From NCBI RefSeq assembly GCF_001468285.1, contig NZ_LNSB01000009.1, forward strand, positions 1 to 64,000: 64,000 nucleotides of DNA. Reading direction: 5' to 3'. The position numbers and the translations under genes were made by a program. How positions within the stretch are numbered: position 1 is the stretch's first letter; each line of letters opens with the position of its first letter. Under the pieces are notes generated by a model that saw only the letters and a program-made list of their open reading frames with translations, did no database searches and had not been told where the DNA came from. Positions 31,799 to 40,937 of this stretch are shown in pieces. Origin of the DNA: Sphingopyxis sp. HIX (GTDB taxonomy: Bacteria > Pseudomonadota > Alphaproteobacteria > Sphingomonadales > Sphingomonadaceae).

Positions 31799-32141
31799 GG
31801 TTGGCGCCTGATTACGGGCGTTAGCTGCCAAACCGCCCTATAAATCCCGTTCGTGTCGAGCGAAGTCGAGACACCCATCAGCGGCTCCTGCCCTGGAGGT
31901 GTCTCGACTACGCTCGACACGAACGGAAATAGGGGACGGTCTGGAAACCACCTCAAAACCGCTGCCCAAAAAAAGCCTTTCCTAATAAATCCGGCTATGC
32001 CAGCGTCGATCTCGACTCTTCCGCTCGGCGAATATAGCAGTCTTCGAGGTCGCTATTCGGGAGGCGCACAGGGCTGAACTTTCCTGAACTTTGGAAGAAG
32101 GTAAAGGCCGCTCCCCACCCCAAAGCTGCCATCGCGGCAGG
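31799..32141. other. Intergenic region with a large inverted repeat
   Basis: This 343-bp gap lies between the convergent acyl-CoA dehydrogenase and TonB-receptor genes. Its main content is the inverted repeat at 31848-31925, described separately. The remainder shows no gene, tRNA or clear terminator with a T-tract. Confidence 0.5.
31848..31925. repeat. 27-bp-arm inverted repeat (sphingomonad REP-like element)
   Basis: The left arm begins CGTTCGTGTCGAGCG and the right arm ends CGCTCGACACGAACG. The 27-base arms pair with a single mismatch around a 24-bp centre. The sequence GTGTCGAGCGAAGTCGAGAC is, from memory, frequent between genes in sphingomonads. Between two converging genes it can act as a bidirectional terminator. 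Confidence 0.75.
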
Positions 32142-34589
32142 TCAGTAAGACAGATCGATCGCGATCCGGAGCGTCCGCGGCCGCAGCGGCGTAAGATACC
32201 CCGCGCTGCCCTCCACAAAAGGCGTGCCGAGCGCGAAGCGGTTGCCCTTGGCGTCGAACAGGTTGGTCAGCGTCAGCGACAGGCCGCGGCGGTGGTTGCC
32301 GACGCGCATCGCGAGACCGGTATCGACATATTTGCCCTGGCCCTCGCCGAGGATCGGGCCGATGCCGAGCCTTGACGGGCCGATATAATTGGCCCAGCCG
32401 TTCACGCGCAGATCCTCATCGCCCATCGGCGCGGCATAGTTGAACGAGCCGCGCACCGCATATTTGGCGACATTCGGGATCTGGCCGAGGCGTTCGAGCA
32501 ATTGTTCCTGCGGAATGGTGATGCCGACGTCGCCGCCTGCGGCCGCGGCGCGCACCGCGATGGTGCGTAGCTCGGTCGAGAAGAGCTCGGTCACGCGGCT
32601 GTGGTTATAGACCCCGCCGAGTTCGAACGACAATTCGGGGGTCGGACGCACTGCAAAGGCGCCGGTGATGCTGGTGATCCGCCCGTCGCCGATATTGGCG
32701 GTGGTCGGGAAACCGTTGGTGTCGATGAAATCGGCCTGGATATCGCGCCAGCGACTGTGCGAGACCGACAGACTGGCGTCGAACGGCGTCCAGCCCTTCT
32801 CGCCGAAGCGCACCCCGGCTTCGAGCGTCTGGACCTGGTCATTGCGGAAGCGGCGGACGAAATTATTGTCGACCGCGAGCCCGCCCGGGCGGAAACCCTC
32901 CTGATAACGGACGTAGAGCGTCACGTCGCGGATCGGTGTTGCCAGCAGCGACGCCGAGGGCAGGAGGTCGGTTTCGGAGCGATGCGCGGTCTCGGCGCGC
33001 CCCGCGAAGGCGACGTCGAGCGGAATGTCGCGCCCGGCGCCGTCGAGCCGCGCGTGCGAGAGGCGGAGGCCGCCCGCGGCGATCAAATTCGGCATCAGCT
33101 CGGCCGTTGCCTCGCCATAGCCGGTGATTTCGGTGATGCGGTTCGACACGCCGGTGAGCGGCATCTGGACGAAGGCGTCGCCGATCTCGCGGCTCTGGCG
33201 CGTGCGGTTGTCGAGCAGGCTGATGCCGACGACCCAGCCGAGCCCGTCGTCGAAGGGGCGCGACAGCCGCGTTTCGCTGACGAACATGCGCGTCGCATTG
33301 CGCTGGTCGAGGATGCGTGGCGGATCGTTGGGCTTGCTGGCGTCGAAGCGTTCGAACAGCCGGTGGCTGACGAACGCGTTCGACGATTGGAAGAACAACC
33401 CGTCCCATTGCTTCATCACGACGATCGTGCCGAGGCCGTATCTCGCCTTGGCGTTCTGCTCGACCTTCGAATTGCGGATCAGCGGCGGCGCGTTCTTGTC
33501 GGCATATTGCGCGTCTTGCGAATTAATCGTCTGGTAGACGCCGCCGAGATCGATCGTCCAGTCGTTGCCCGCGTCGAAGCGGAAGGTGCCACGGCCGCCG
33601 CGAACATCGACGCGGTTGACGTCGTTCTGGCCGAGCATCGGATTGTCGATATAGCCGCCGTCGCTGAGCATATAGCCGACGAGGCGCAGCGCATGGCCGC
33701 CGTCGCCGACGGGCAGGTTGACGATCGCGCCCAGGTCGCCGCCGGGGTCGCCATGCTGCGTGACCGACACGCCGGCGATCGCCTGCACCGTCTGGCGGTA
33801 GGGATCGGGGGCGTTGGGGACGGCGCGGATGATGCCGCCGAGCGAACCCGCGCCATAGAGCGTGCCCTGCGGACCTTCGAGAATCTCGACATTCTGGATG
33901 TCGTAGAGGCGGAGGTCCGGATCGGGCGCGTTGTAGCTGAGCCGGATGTCGCCGAGATATTGGCCGACGGTGGACTGGGTCGGGCCGGTGAAGCTGGAAT
34001 CGGCGATGCCGCGGATGAACAGCTTGTTGCGCCCCGAACCCAGGTGGGTCGAGGAGACGGTGGCCATGCGCGAAAGGATCGATTCCATCCCGCGCTCGCC
34101 GCCGAACGCCAAATCGCCGCCATCGAGCACGGTGGCGACGCCCGCAAAGCTTGCGTAGGGAAGATCGGTCTTCGAGGCGGTGACGATGATCTCGTCGTCG
34201 GGCCCGGCGACGAGATTGTCGGGCTCGCGCGCTCGAGGGGGCGGCGGCTTCGGCGGCGAGGTGGCGCGGCGCGCGACCTTTGGCGGCGGCGGGCGGCGCT
34301 CGATACGCCAGCTGGTCGCGCTGACGCGTACGGCGCGCGCGTCCGAACCCGCCAGCATGCGGTGGATCGCCTCTTCGACGCTCATCCGCCCGCGCACCTT
34401 CTTGACGCGATTGCCCCAGAGGCCCGCGTCGGCAACGCTGATGCTGACCCCGCCCTGGCGGCTGAGCAGGGGCAGGCTGGTCGACAGATTGCCCTTGGGC
34501 ACGTCGAACGCCCGTTCGTCGGCCGCCTGCGCCACGGCGGGGACGGTGAGCATCGCGATCGCGGCGGCGAGGGGCAGGCTGCGGCGCAT
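32142..34589 (-). CDS. TonB-dependent receptor with N-terminal STN signalling domain
   Basis: The 815-residue protein has a signal peptide ending VAQAA, then a secretin/TonB short N-terminal (STN) domain (about residues 25-95, FDVPKGNLSTSLPLLSRQGG). A Pro-rich linker precedes the plug domain (DDEIIVTASKTDLP, IRGIADSSF, VEILEGPQGTLYGAGSLGGIIRAV). The barrel ends ...LRIAIDLSY. STN domains of FecA-type transducers contact FecR, and the fecI-fecR-receptor order here supports ligand-induced transcription. Cargo may be an iron chelate or another ligand; the sequence does not tell. The start is 2 bp after fecR. Confidence 0.92.
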   Translation of the reverse strand: MRRSLPLAAAIAMLTVPAVAQAADERAFDVPKGNLSTSLPLLSRQGGVSISVADAGLWGNRVKKVRGRMSVEEAIHRMLAGSDARAVRVSATSWRIERRPPPPKVARRATSPPKPPPPRAREPDNLVAGPDDEIIVTASKTDLPYASFAGVATVLDGGDLAFGGERGMESILSRMATVSSTHLGSGRNKLFIRGIADSSFTGPTQSTVGQYLGDIRLSYNAPDPDLRLYDIQNVEILEGPQGTLYGAGSLGGIIRAVPNAPDPYRQTVQAIAGVSVTQHGDPGGDLGAIVNLPVGDGGHALRLVGYMLSDGGYIDNPMLGQNDVNRVDVRGGRGTFRFDAGNDWTIDLGGVYQTINSQDAQYADKNAPPLIRNSKVEQNAKARYGLGTIVVMKQWDGLFFQSSNAFVSHRLFERFDASKPNDPPRILDQRNATRMFVSETRLSRPFDDGLGWVVGISLLDNRTRQSREIGDAFVQMPLTGVSNRITEITGYGEATAELMPNLIAAGGLRLSHARLDGAGRDIPLDVAFAGRAETAHRSETDLLPSASLLATPIRDVTLYVRYQEGFRPGGLAVDNNFVRRFRNDQVQTLEAGVRFGEKGWTPFDASLSVSHSRWRDIQADFIDTNGFPTTANIGDGRITSITGAFAVRPTPELSFELGGVYNHSRVTELFSTELRTIAVRAAAAGGDVGITIPQEQLLERLGQIPNVAKYAVRGSFNYAAPMGDEDLRVNGWANYIGPSRLGIGPILGEGQGKYVDTGLAMRVGNHRRGLSLTLTNLFDAKGNRFALGTPFVEGSAGYLTPLRPRTLRIAIDLSY

Positions 34590-34591
34590 CG

Positions 34592-35527
34592 TCAGCGGGT
34601 GAGCACCCAGCCGTCGCCGCGGCGTTCGGCGCGGGTGCCCGAAAGCGCAGCGAGGTCGGCGACGGCGCGCGCCTTGTCGGCGCCGATCACCAGCGCGCCG
34701 CGGAAGGGCAGGTCGGCGGCTTCGGGCGCGACGCTGACCGTAAGGCCGGCCGTGCGACCGAGGTCGCCGGCGACGACCGATAGCGGGGTATCGGCATAGA
34801 CGAGCTGACCGCTGCGCCAGCCGCCGATGGTGCTGCTGTCGAGCTTGCGCACCGCCGGTGCCTTTTTGTCGCCGTCGCGCGCCTCGATGCCTTCGCCAGC
34901 AACCATGCGCACATTGTCGCGGTGCGGGTTGTAGACGACGATGCCTTCGGACACCGCGACGCTGGTCGCGTGGTCGCGCCGCACGACGTTGAAGGCGGTG
35001 CCGAGGTCGACGAGCCGCGCGCCGCCGGTTTCGACCACGAAGGGATCGGATTCGCGGTGGACGACGTGGAACATCGCCTCGCCGCTTTCGAGCTTGGCAA
35101 AGCGCGGACGTTCCTCGTCGAGGGTGACGACCGAGCCGCCGTTGATCTCGATCCGCGACCCGTCGGCGAGTTCGAGCGTGCGATGCTCGCCCGGCGCGGT
35201 CTCGATGCGGTTGGGATCGCCGAACAGGCCGATGTTGGGGATGGTGACTACGGCGACGAGCGCGGCGGCGATCGCCCCGCCGAACCAGCCGCGGCGCGAC
35301 GGACGGGCGCGGGGCTCCTCGTCATTGGCCGCGACAGGCGCCGCGGGCCGGGCCGGCAGCGCTTCGAGGTCGGCATCGAGCAGCGCGACCGCGTCATAAG
35401 CCGCGGCGTGCGCGGCATCCTCGGCGAGCCAGTCGGCGAAAGCGTCCCAGTCGGCGAAGTCGGGGTCGCGCTGGGCGATGACCCAGTCGATCGCGCGCGC
35501 TTCGATCATGGCGGCGTCAGGATGCAT
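34592..35527 (-). CDS. FecR-family anti-sigma regulator
   Basis: The protein is 311 residues from ATG 35527, overlapping the sigma factor gene by 11 bases. The N-terminal DUF4880 domain (RAIDWVIAQRDPDFADWDAFADWLAED) binds the sigma factor. One transmembrane helix (WFGGAIAAALVAVVTIP) follows. The periplasmic FecR domain includes GEHRTLELADGSRIEINGGSVV and GEAMFHVVHRESDPFVVETG. It should sense the receptor's STN domain and hold or activate the sigma factor. It is the middle gene of a three-gene minus-strand operon. Confidence 0.9.
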   Translation of the reverse strand: MHPDAAMIEARAIDWVIAQRDPDFADWDAFADWLAEDAAHAAAYDAVALLDADLEALPARPAAPVAANDEEPRARPSRRGWFGGAIAAALVAVVTIPNIGLFGDPNRIETAPGEHRTLELADGSRIEINGGSVVTLDEERPRFAKLESGEAMFHVVHRESDPFVVETGGARLVDLGTAFNVVRRDHATSVAVSEGIVVYNPHRDNVRMVAGEGIEARDGDKKAPAVRKLDSSTIGGWRSGQLVYADTPLSVVAGDLGRTAGLTVSVAPEAADLPFRGALVIGADKARAVADLAALSGTRAERRGDGWVLTR

Positions 35528-36038
35528 CGAACTGCCTCCTGAGCGCGGCGAGCGCCGCATAGACCTTGCGCAGGTCGGCCTCGACGGTGCTGAGGCTGAC
35601 CCCCAGCTCGGCGGCGATGTCGCGCTGCGCGGCGCCATCGACGCGGAAGCGGCGGAAGATGCGCGCGGGGCGCGTGCCGGTCGCCTCGATCACCGCCTCG
35701 ACCTGTTCGAGCTGCTGGCGCGAGATCAGCGCAGCCTCGGCTGAAGGCGCTTCCGTGGCGGCATTTTCGCCCCACGCCTTGTCGCGCAGCTCGCTCTGGC
35801 GCGCCGAGCGGTAGCGATCGAGCATCAGATTGTTCGCGGCGCGCATGACGTAGGAGAGCGGATCGGCGATCGGTCCGGTGCGGCGATCGACGAGCCGCAT
35901 CCACAGGTCCTGGAACAGATCCTCGGCGCCCCCGCCCGCGCCGCGCACCTCGAGGAAACGGATGATGCGCGCGCGGTTGGCGAGCAATACCCCCTCGATG
36001 CCCTGCATGGGCTGCGGTGCGTCGGTCGCCTCTGTCAT
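35517..36038 (-). CDS. FecI-type ECF sigma factor
   Basis: The protein is 173 residues from ATG 36038. Longer starts at 36062 and 36218 are open; 36218 is preceded by GAGG and would give 233 residues, but the FecI family is usually 160-190 long. Region 2 is visible as GGAEDLFQDLWMRLVDRR and SYVMRAANNLMLDRYRSAR. Region 4 is RIFRRFRVDGAAQRDIAAELGVSLSTVEADLRKVYAAL. It should direct transcription of the downstream receptor gene. Confidence 0.87.
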   Translation of the reverse strand: MTEATDAPQPMQGIEGVLLANRARIIRFLEVRGAGGGAEDLFQDLWMRLVDRRTGPIADPLSYVMRAANNLMLDRYRSARQSELRDKAWGENAATEAPSAEAALISRQQLEQVEAVIEATGTRPARIFRRFRVDGAAQRDIAAELGVSLSTVEADLRKVYAALAALRRQFDAS

Positions 36039-36248
36039 GGATCGATTGATTCGGAACGCCATCTGCTGCTTTTCGGCACCTGCCTGGCCGGTGCCCCACG
36101 TCCCCCTGGCGGGGCCGTCATATAGCGCCCCCAGCGCGGCGCGCAACTGCGGCATGACCTCTCCCGCATCGAAACGATGCTCGCGGGGAAGAGGGAAGGG
36201 GGCGGTGGCGGCAATCATGATCCTCGTTCGTTCGTCAGAATATAAGGG

Positions 36249-36288
36249 CAAGGGGGAAGCGGAGGGTGGGGTGGGTGCTTCCCCCTTG
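36249..36288 (-). terminator. Hairpin downstream of the autotransporter gene
   Basis: A perfect 12-bp inverted repeat (CAAGGGGGAAGC with GCTTCCCCCTTG) with a 16-nt centre lies 26 bp beyond the autotransporter stop. On the minus strand it is followed by CCCTTATATTC rather than a run of T, so termination strength is uncertain. It also lies in the upstream region of the sigma factor gene. Confidence 0.55.
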
Positions 36289-36313
36289 CCGGGACAAGGT
36301 CGGACCCGGGGGC

Positions 36314-39300
36314 TTAGAGACCGACCTTGAGGCTCGCACGGAAAGCCCAAGCCACATGGCTTTGCTGTTCTTCCGCGGAGAGTTCGCCGCCAACCTGGAA
36401 TGCAGAGTTGCCGGCGATCCCGCGGAGGCGGCCGACCCAGCCGCTCGTGCGATCATCAGGGGTGAGGGTGAAGGGTGTGCCGTTCTTGAACGACGCGGTG
36501 GTCGTGCCGAGCGAGCCGCCGACGATCTGGCGGCGGCCGCCCTCGATCTCGAAGCGCGTCCAGCCGTCATATTCGTCCTCGCCGCCGAAATCGAGGCCGA
36601 GCGCGACGGTGCCCGACACCGCGAGTTCGTCGCTGTCGCGGCTCAGCACCGTGAGGTCGAGCGCGTCACCGCCGCCGGTTTCGGTGTAGCCGTCTTCCTG
36701 CAGCTTGTAATAGTCGACCGCGACCGCAGGGCGGAACGAGATGCCGCCGAGGCGGGTGTCATAGGCGACCGAGCCCGCGGCCGACCACAAGGTACCGTCC
36801 CACTTGGCCCGCATCGTCTCGTTGATGTCGTCGGCACCGGCCTCGGCCTGGAACAGGCGCGTGCCCTTGAAGCTGACCGGGGCGCCCGAAACGCGCGCGC
36901 TGGCGAGGATGCCGTTCGAGCGCAGGCGCCAGTGGAGCGCGCCCTCGAACTGGCTCGACGACACTTCGTTGGCATTCGCCTTGTTGCCGTCCTTGCCGCT
37001 GAGGAATCCGATCGAGCCGCCGAAGTTGCCGAGGTCGGTCTTGATCTCGGCGCCGAGCGCGACGCCCCAGCCGGTGACGTCATAGCCCGCGGTATCGCCG
37101 ACACTCTTCGACGTGCCCCAGACCGCCTGGTTGATCCAGTAGCCCCATTTGCCTTGGTCCTGGAACGGCGCGTTGGGGTCGTTCAGGTAGCGGGCCAAAG
37201 CGCGCGAGCCCGAAGTCACGGTTTCGAACACGCCGCCCTCATGCTCGGGCAGCATCTGGCCGAGCTGGGTCTTGAACTGCGACTGGTCGGTGATGTCGAG
37301 GAACACCTGCTCGATATCCTCGTCGGCCGCAAGCGCGTCGATCACGGCGTTGAAGGCGCCGCCCTCCGAACGGTTGAGGCCGAGTTCGGTCGTCGTCTTG
37401 CGCGACACGTCGACGATCAGCTGGGTGGCGTTCGAGGTCAGCGTGCCCTTGTAGAGGAAGGGCAGCAGCGTCGAGGTGGCGGTGAGGTTGTTCGCGCCGG
37501 TGAGCGTGCCGGCGGTCAGCACGACATGCTGGCCCTCGGCATCGTCGAGGCTGGTGAGGCGCAGCGCGAGCTTCGATTCGGCGCCGAAGCTGGCGTTGCC
37601 GGTCACCTGGATCGCGGTGCCGGTGTTGCCGCCGTCGAGCGTCACGCCGAGCACGCCCTTGTTGGTGACCGCGAGCGACGCGATCGTCGCCGCGCCGACC
37701 ACGTCGAAGGTGCCGCCGTTGACCGCGACCGCCAGCCCCTGCGAATTGGCGAGGCGCGCCGAGAAGAGCGAGGTGCCGCCGATGGTCAGCGTGTCGCTGC
37801 CACCGCCGAAATCGGCAAGGCCGCCGAACTTCGACGTGCCTGCAAGGGTCATGATGTCGTTGCCACCGCCGAAGGTCGCGGTGCCGTCGAAGGTGCCGTC
37901 GCCCGACAGCGCGAGCGTGTTGTTGCCGGTGCCGAAGAAGGCATCGCCCTTCATCGAGCCGTCGGCGATGTCGATCAGGTCGTTGCCGACCCCGAAGCGG
38001 ACGTCGCCGATGATCGCGGGGGCGGCGATGCCCGACGCGACCGCGGTCTGCTTGACCGAGGCACCGCCGAGATTGCTCGACAGGTCGATCGCGATATTGC
38101 GGTCCGAGGTGCCGAGCGCGCCGGTCGCCGAGATGGTGCCGCTGTTCTCGATCGTGCCGACGGTGCCCGACAGATCGACGATGCCGCGCGCGGTGCCGTT
38201 GTCCCCCGCTGCCTTGGCGGTGATCGAGCCGCTGTTGCGGATCAGCCCGACATTGCTGCCGGCCTCGACGACGATGCCGGTCGTGATCGCGGTCGCGGCG
38301 TTGCCGCCCGACGCCTCGATCTTGCCCGCGTTACGGAGTTCGGCGAGCGTCGCGCCCGCACCGACCTGGATCGCGGTTGCCGAAGCGCCGTTCGACACGG
38401 CACTGACGGCGCCGGACGCGCCGATTGCGACGCCGCCCGCGATGTTCACATTGCCGCCAAGGCCGCCGATCTGCATCCCGGTGGCGTTCTTTCCGGCATA
38501 AAGGCCGTTGCCCTGGATGGTACCGTCGATGATGACGCCGAAGCCGGTGCCGGTGCCCGGAACCGCACCGATGGTGACGTCGCGCCCGGCGGCGCCGATG
38601 CGGACGGCGGGCGCCGATCCGAAGGAGCGGACGACCGCCGAGCCTTCCTTGGCGTCCTCGATGCCGTCCTTGTCCTCGTCATTGTCGGTAGTGCTGGCGT
38701 CCTTGGGCGGGACGGCGAAGATGACCCCGCCAGTGATGTCGCCCTCGATCGACAGCGCGGGGCCGCCGTTCAACAGGTCGTCGGCGTCGAGCTTCGACGG
38801 GTCGGCCGGCGGGGTGGTGAAGCGGTAGCCGGTCGAGGTCAGATTGCCCTGTACGACGAGCGAACCCGTGATGTTGCCGCTGAGCCGCGCCGCAGTCGCG
38901 TCGAGGCCGGTCGCGGTGATCGTGCCCGCGAGGCGGACGTTGCCGGTAACGTTCTGGAGCCCGACGCCGAGCGCGCGGTCGCCAAGCACCGAGATCGTGC
39001 CGTCCGTGGTGAAGTTGCCGGTCAGCGGGCCGCCGAGGCGGATACCCGCCGAATCATTGCCCTCGATCGTGATCGCGCCCGAATTCAGGATGTTGCCGTT
39101 GAACGCGCCGAGCGTCTCGATACCGACGCGGTTGCTGCCGATCGCGAAGGCGCCGTCGATGTCGCCGTCGTTGTCGATGTCGGTCGGCGCATAGCTTTCG
39201 TCGATGATGATCTTGCCGCTGGCGGTGTTGGTGATGTTGCTCGTCACGCCGGCGTTGGCCACGATACCGCGCGAACCGTCGGCGTTGGTGATCTGGATCG

Positions 39301-39526
39301 TGCCTTCGTTGACGAACTTGTGGTTGCTGTCGACCGTCACCGCGGTGCCCGAGGCGGGCTTGATCGAGCCCGACGCCGCGAGGCGGGAGTCGTCGGGGGT
39401 CGTGCCGCCATTGACGGTCGAGGAGCGGATCGGCGTGGTAAGCGCATTCCCAATCACGGTTTCGGCAAAGGCGGGGGTGGCCATGACTGCCACCAGGCAG
39501 GTCGACGCGAGCAGGGTCTTGCGCAT
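36314..39526 (-). CDS. Autotransporter-domain surface protein
   Basis: The protein is 1070 residues from ATG 39526, after AGAGGAA. The signal peptide ends MATPAFA. The passenger is rich in Gly/Asn/Ala repeats of the autotransporter beta-helix type (IENSGTISATGAL, LRNAGKIEASGGNAATAI, FGGGNDIMTLAG, FGGGSDTLTIGG). Two acidic loops (DIDNDGDIDG and DNDEDKDGIED) resemble Ca-binding EF-hand or thrombospondin-3 repeats. The last roughly 280 residues form the outer-membrane barrel (GYWINQAVWGTSKS, WGVALGAEIKTDLG, LGLDFGGEDEYDGWTRFEIEGG), ending AFRASLKVGL. It is probably a surface adhesin; the passenger has no visible protease motif. Confidence 0.88.
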   Translation of the reverse strand: MRKTLLASTCLVAVMATPAFAETVIGNALTTPIRSSTVNGGTTPDDSRLAASGSIKPASGTAVTVDSNHKFVNEGTIQITNADGSRGIVANAGVTSNITNTASGKIIIDESYAPTDIDNDGDIDGAFAIGSNRVGIETLGAFNGNILNSGAITIEGNDSAGIRLGGPLTGNFTTDGTISVLGDRALGVGLQNVTGNVRLAGTITATGLDATAARLSGNITGSLVVQGNLTSTGYRFTTPPADPSKLDADDLLNGGPALSIEGDITGGVIFAVPPKDASTTDNDEDKDGIEDAKEGSAVVRSFGSAPAVRIGAAGRDVTIGAVPGTGTGFGVIIDGTIQGNGLYAGKNATGMQIGGLGGNVNIAGGVAIGASGAVSAVSNGASATAIQVGAGATLAELRNAGKIEASGGNAATAITTGIVVEAGSNVGLIRNSGSITAKAAGDNGTARGIVDLSGTVGTIENSGTISATGALGTSDRNIAIDLSSNLGGASVKQTAVASGIAAPAIIGDVRFGVGNDLIDIADGSMKGDAFFGTGNNTLALSGDGTFDGTATFGGGNDIMTLAGTSKFGGLADFGGGSDTLTIGGTSLFSARLANSQGLAVAVNGGTFDVVGAATIASLAVTNKGVLGVTLDGGNTGTAIQVTGNASFGAESKLALRLTSLDDAEGQHVVLTAGTLTGANNLTATSTLLPFLYKGTLTSNATQLIVDVSRKTTTELGLNRSEGGAFNAVIDALAADEDIEQVFLDITDQSQFKTQLGQMLPEHEGGVFETVTSGSRALARYLNDPNAPFQDQGKWGYWINQAVWGTSKSVGDTAGYDVTGWGVALGAEIKTDLGNFGGSIGFLSGKDGNKANANEVSSSQFEGALHWRLRSNGILASARVSGAPVSFKGTRLFQAEAGADDINETMRAKWDGTLWSAAGSVAYDTRLGGISFRPAVAVDYYKLQEDGYTETGGGDALDLTVLSRDSDELAVSGTVALGLDFGGEDEYDGWTRFEIEGGRRQIVGGSLGTTTASFKNGTPFTLTPDDRTSGWVGRLRGIAGNSAFQVGGELSAEEQQSHVAWAFRASLKVGL

Positions 39527-39734
39527 TGAGTTCCTCTTGAAATCGGGGCGGGAAAGCTCCCGCGACAATGGCTTGACGGAACCGACCGAGCGCAGCCTTG
39601 AAAAAATAATGCGGATGGCGGCAGGAAAAGTGTCGCAACTTGTCGCAATCGCAACCAAGCCATTGCGCGCGGCGGCTCAATTTGCTGAATGAACGGCGAA
39701 ACAGGCTGTCCCCAAGCCCGAAAAGGTCCTTCGA

Positions 39735-40931
39735 ATGCAGAAATATGGGCGGTCGATGCTGCGGCTCGGCGCTGTCTCCATGGCATTGGCGACGCTTGCT
39801 GCCTGCTCCGCAAGCGACGACAGCAAGGGCGGACGCCCGGCACCCGAGGTCGGCTATGTCGTGGCCGAGCCGGGCGCGGTGCCGGTGCCGATCGAACTCG
39901 GCGGGCGCACCGTCGCCTTCGAGACGAGCGAAGTGCGGCCGCAGGTAAACGGCATCATCCTGCGCCGCCTGTTCGAGCAGGGCAGCTATGTCCGCGCGGG
40001 GCAGCCGCTGTTCCAGATCGACGCCAGCCTGTACCGCGCCGCGGTCGACCAGGCGTCGGCGAACCTGTCGAGCGCGCGCGCCAGCGCCGAGGCGGCCAAG
40101 ACCCGGGCCGACCGCTTCAGGCCGCTTGCCGAGATGGAGGCGATCGCCAAGCAGGATTATACCGACGCGGCGGCGCAGGCCCGCGTCGCGAATGCCGTCG
40201 TCGCGCAAAATGCCGCGGCGCTCGAAACCGCGCGGATCAACCTGCGCTACACGACGATCAGCGCGCCGATCAGCGGGCGCATCGGGCGTACCCTGTTTAC
40301 CGCGGGCGCGCTGGTGAATGCCAACCAGGCCGACGCGCTGGCGGTGATCCAGCGCACCGACCCCATCTATGTCGACATGCAGCAGTCGAGCGCCGAACTC
40401 ACCACGCTGCGTCAGTCGATCGCCGCGGGCGGGGTGCTGCCGGGCAGCGCGAGCGTGCGGCTGCTGCTCGAGGACGGCAGCGCTTATGGTCTCACCGGCA
40501 CGATCGAATTTTCGGAAGCCGTGGTGAACGAGGAGACCGGCACGATCACGCTGCGCGCGCGCTTCGCGAACCCGCAAGGCACCTTGCTGCCCGGCATGTT
40601 CGTGAAGGCGGTGTTCGACCAGGCGATCGAGCAGAATGCGTTCCGCGTGCCGCAGGCGGCGATCCAGCGCGACTTCGACGGATCGGCCTTCGTCTATCTG
40701 GTCGGCAAGGACAACAAGGCGATGCGCCGCAAGGTGAAGGCCGACCGCACATTGGGCGCCTTCTGGGTCGTCTCCGACGGGCTGAAGGCGGGAGACCGCG
40801 TGATCACGCAGGGGCTGGGCAATCTGCGGCAGGGGCAGGCGATCCGCCCGGTCGCGGCGTCGAGCGCGCAGCGGGTCGGCGCGCCGAAGGGTGGCGGCGC
40901 GGCGGGCGGGCAAGCGAAGAAGGGCGACTGA
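39735..40931 (+). CDS. RND efflux periplasmic adaptor (MexA/AcrA family)
   Basis: The 398-residue lipoprotein has signal and lipobox LAAC at residues 21-24. The mature part has the biotin-lipoyl motifs VRPQVNGIILRRLFEQGSYVRAGQPLFQID and INLRYTTISAPISGRIG, flanking a coiled-coil hairpin (about residues 95-165). The beta-barrel region contains EFSEAVVNEETGTITLRARFANPQGTLLPGMFV. The tail is Gly/Ala/Lys-rich. The adaptor joins the pump at 40938 to the outer-membrane channel at 44129. The gap to the pump gene is 6 bp. No regulator gene is adjacent. Confidence 0.95.
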   Translation: MQKYGRSMLRLGAVSMALATLAACSASDDSKGGRPAPEVGYVVAEPGAVPVPIELGGRTVAFETSEVRPQVNGIILRRLFEQGSYVRAGQPLFQIDASLYRAAVDQASANLSSARASAEAAKTRADRFRPLAEMEAIAKQDYTDAAAQARVANAVVAQNAAALETARINLRYTTISAPISGRIGRTLFTAGALVNANQADALAVIQRTDPIYVDMQQSSAELTTLRQSIAAGGVLPGSASVRLLLEDGSAYGLTGTIEFSEAVVNEETGTITLRARFANPQGTLLPGMFVKAVFDQAIEQNAFRVPQAAIQRDFDGSAFVYLVGKDNKAMRRKVKADRTLGAFWVVSDGLKAGDRVITQGLGNLRQGQAIRPVAASSAQRVGAPKGGGAAGGQAKKGD

Positions 40932-40937
40932 CCGCCG

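Noticed and set aside
36266..39529. A 1087-residue open frame on the plus strand opposite the autotransporter
   Set aside because: Its composition is Arg/Asp/Ala/Val-rich without domains, and the minus strand encodes a signal peptide, repeats and a barrel. It is a GC-bias shadow.
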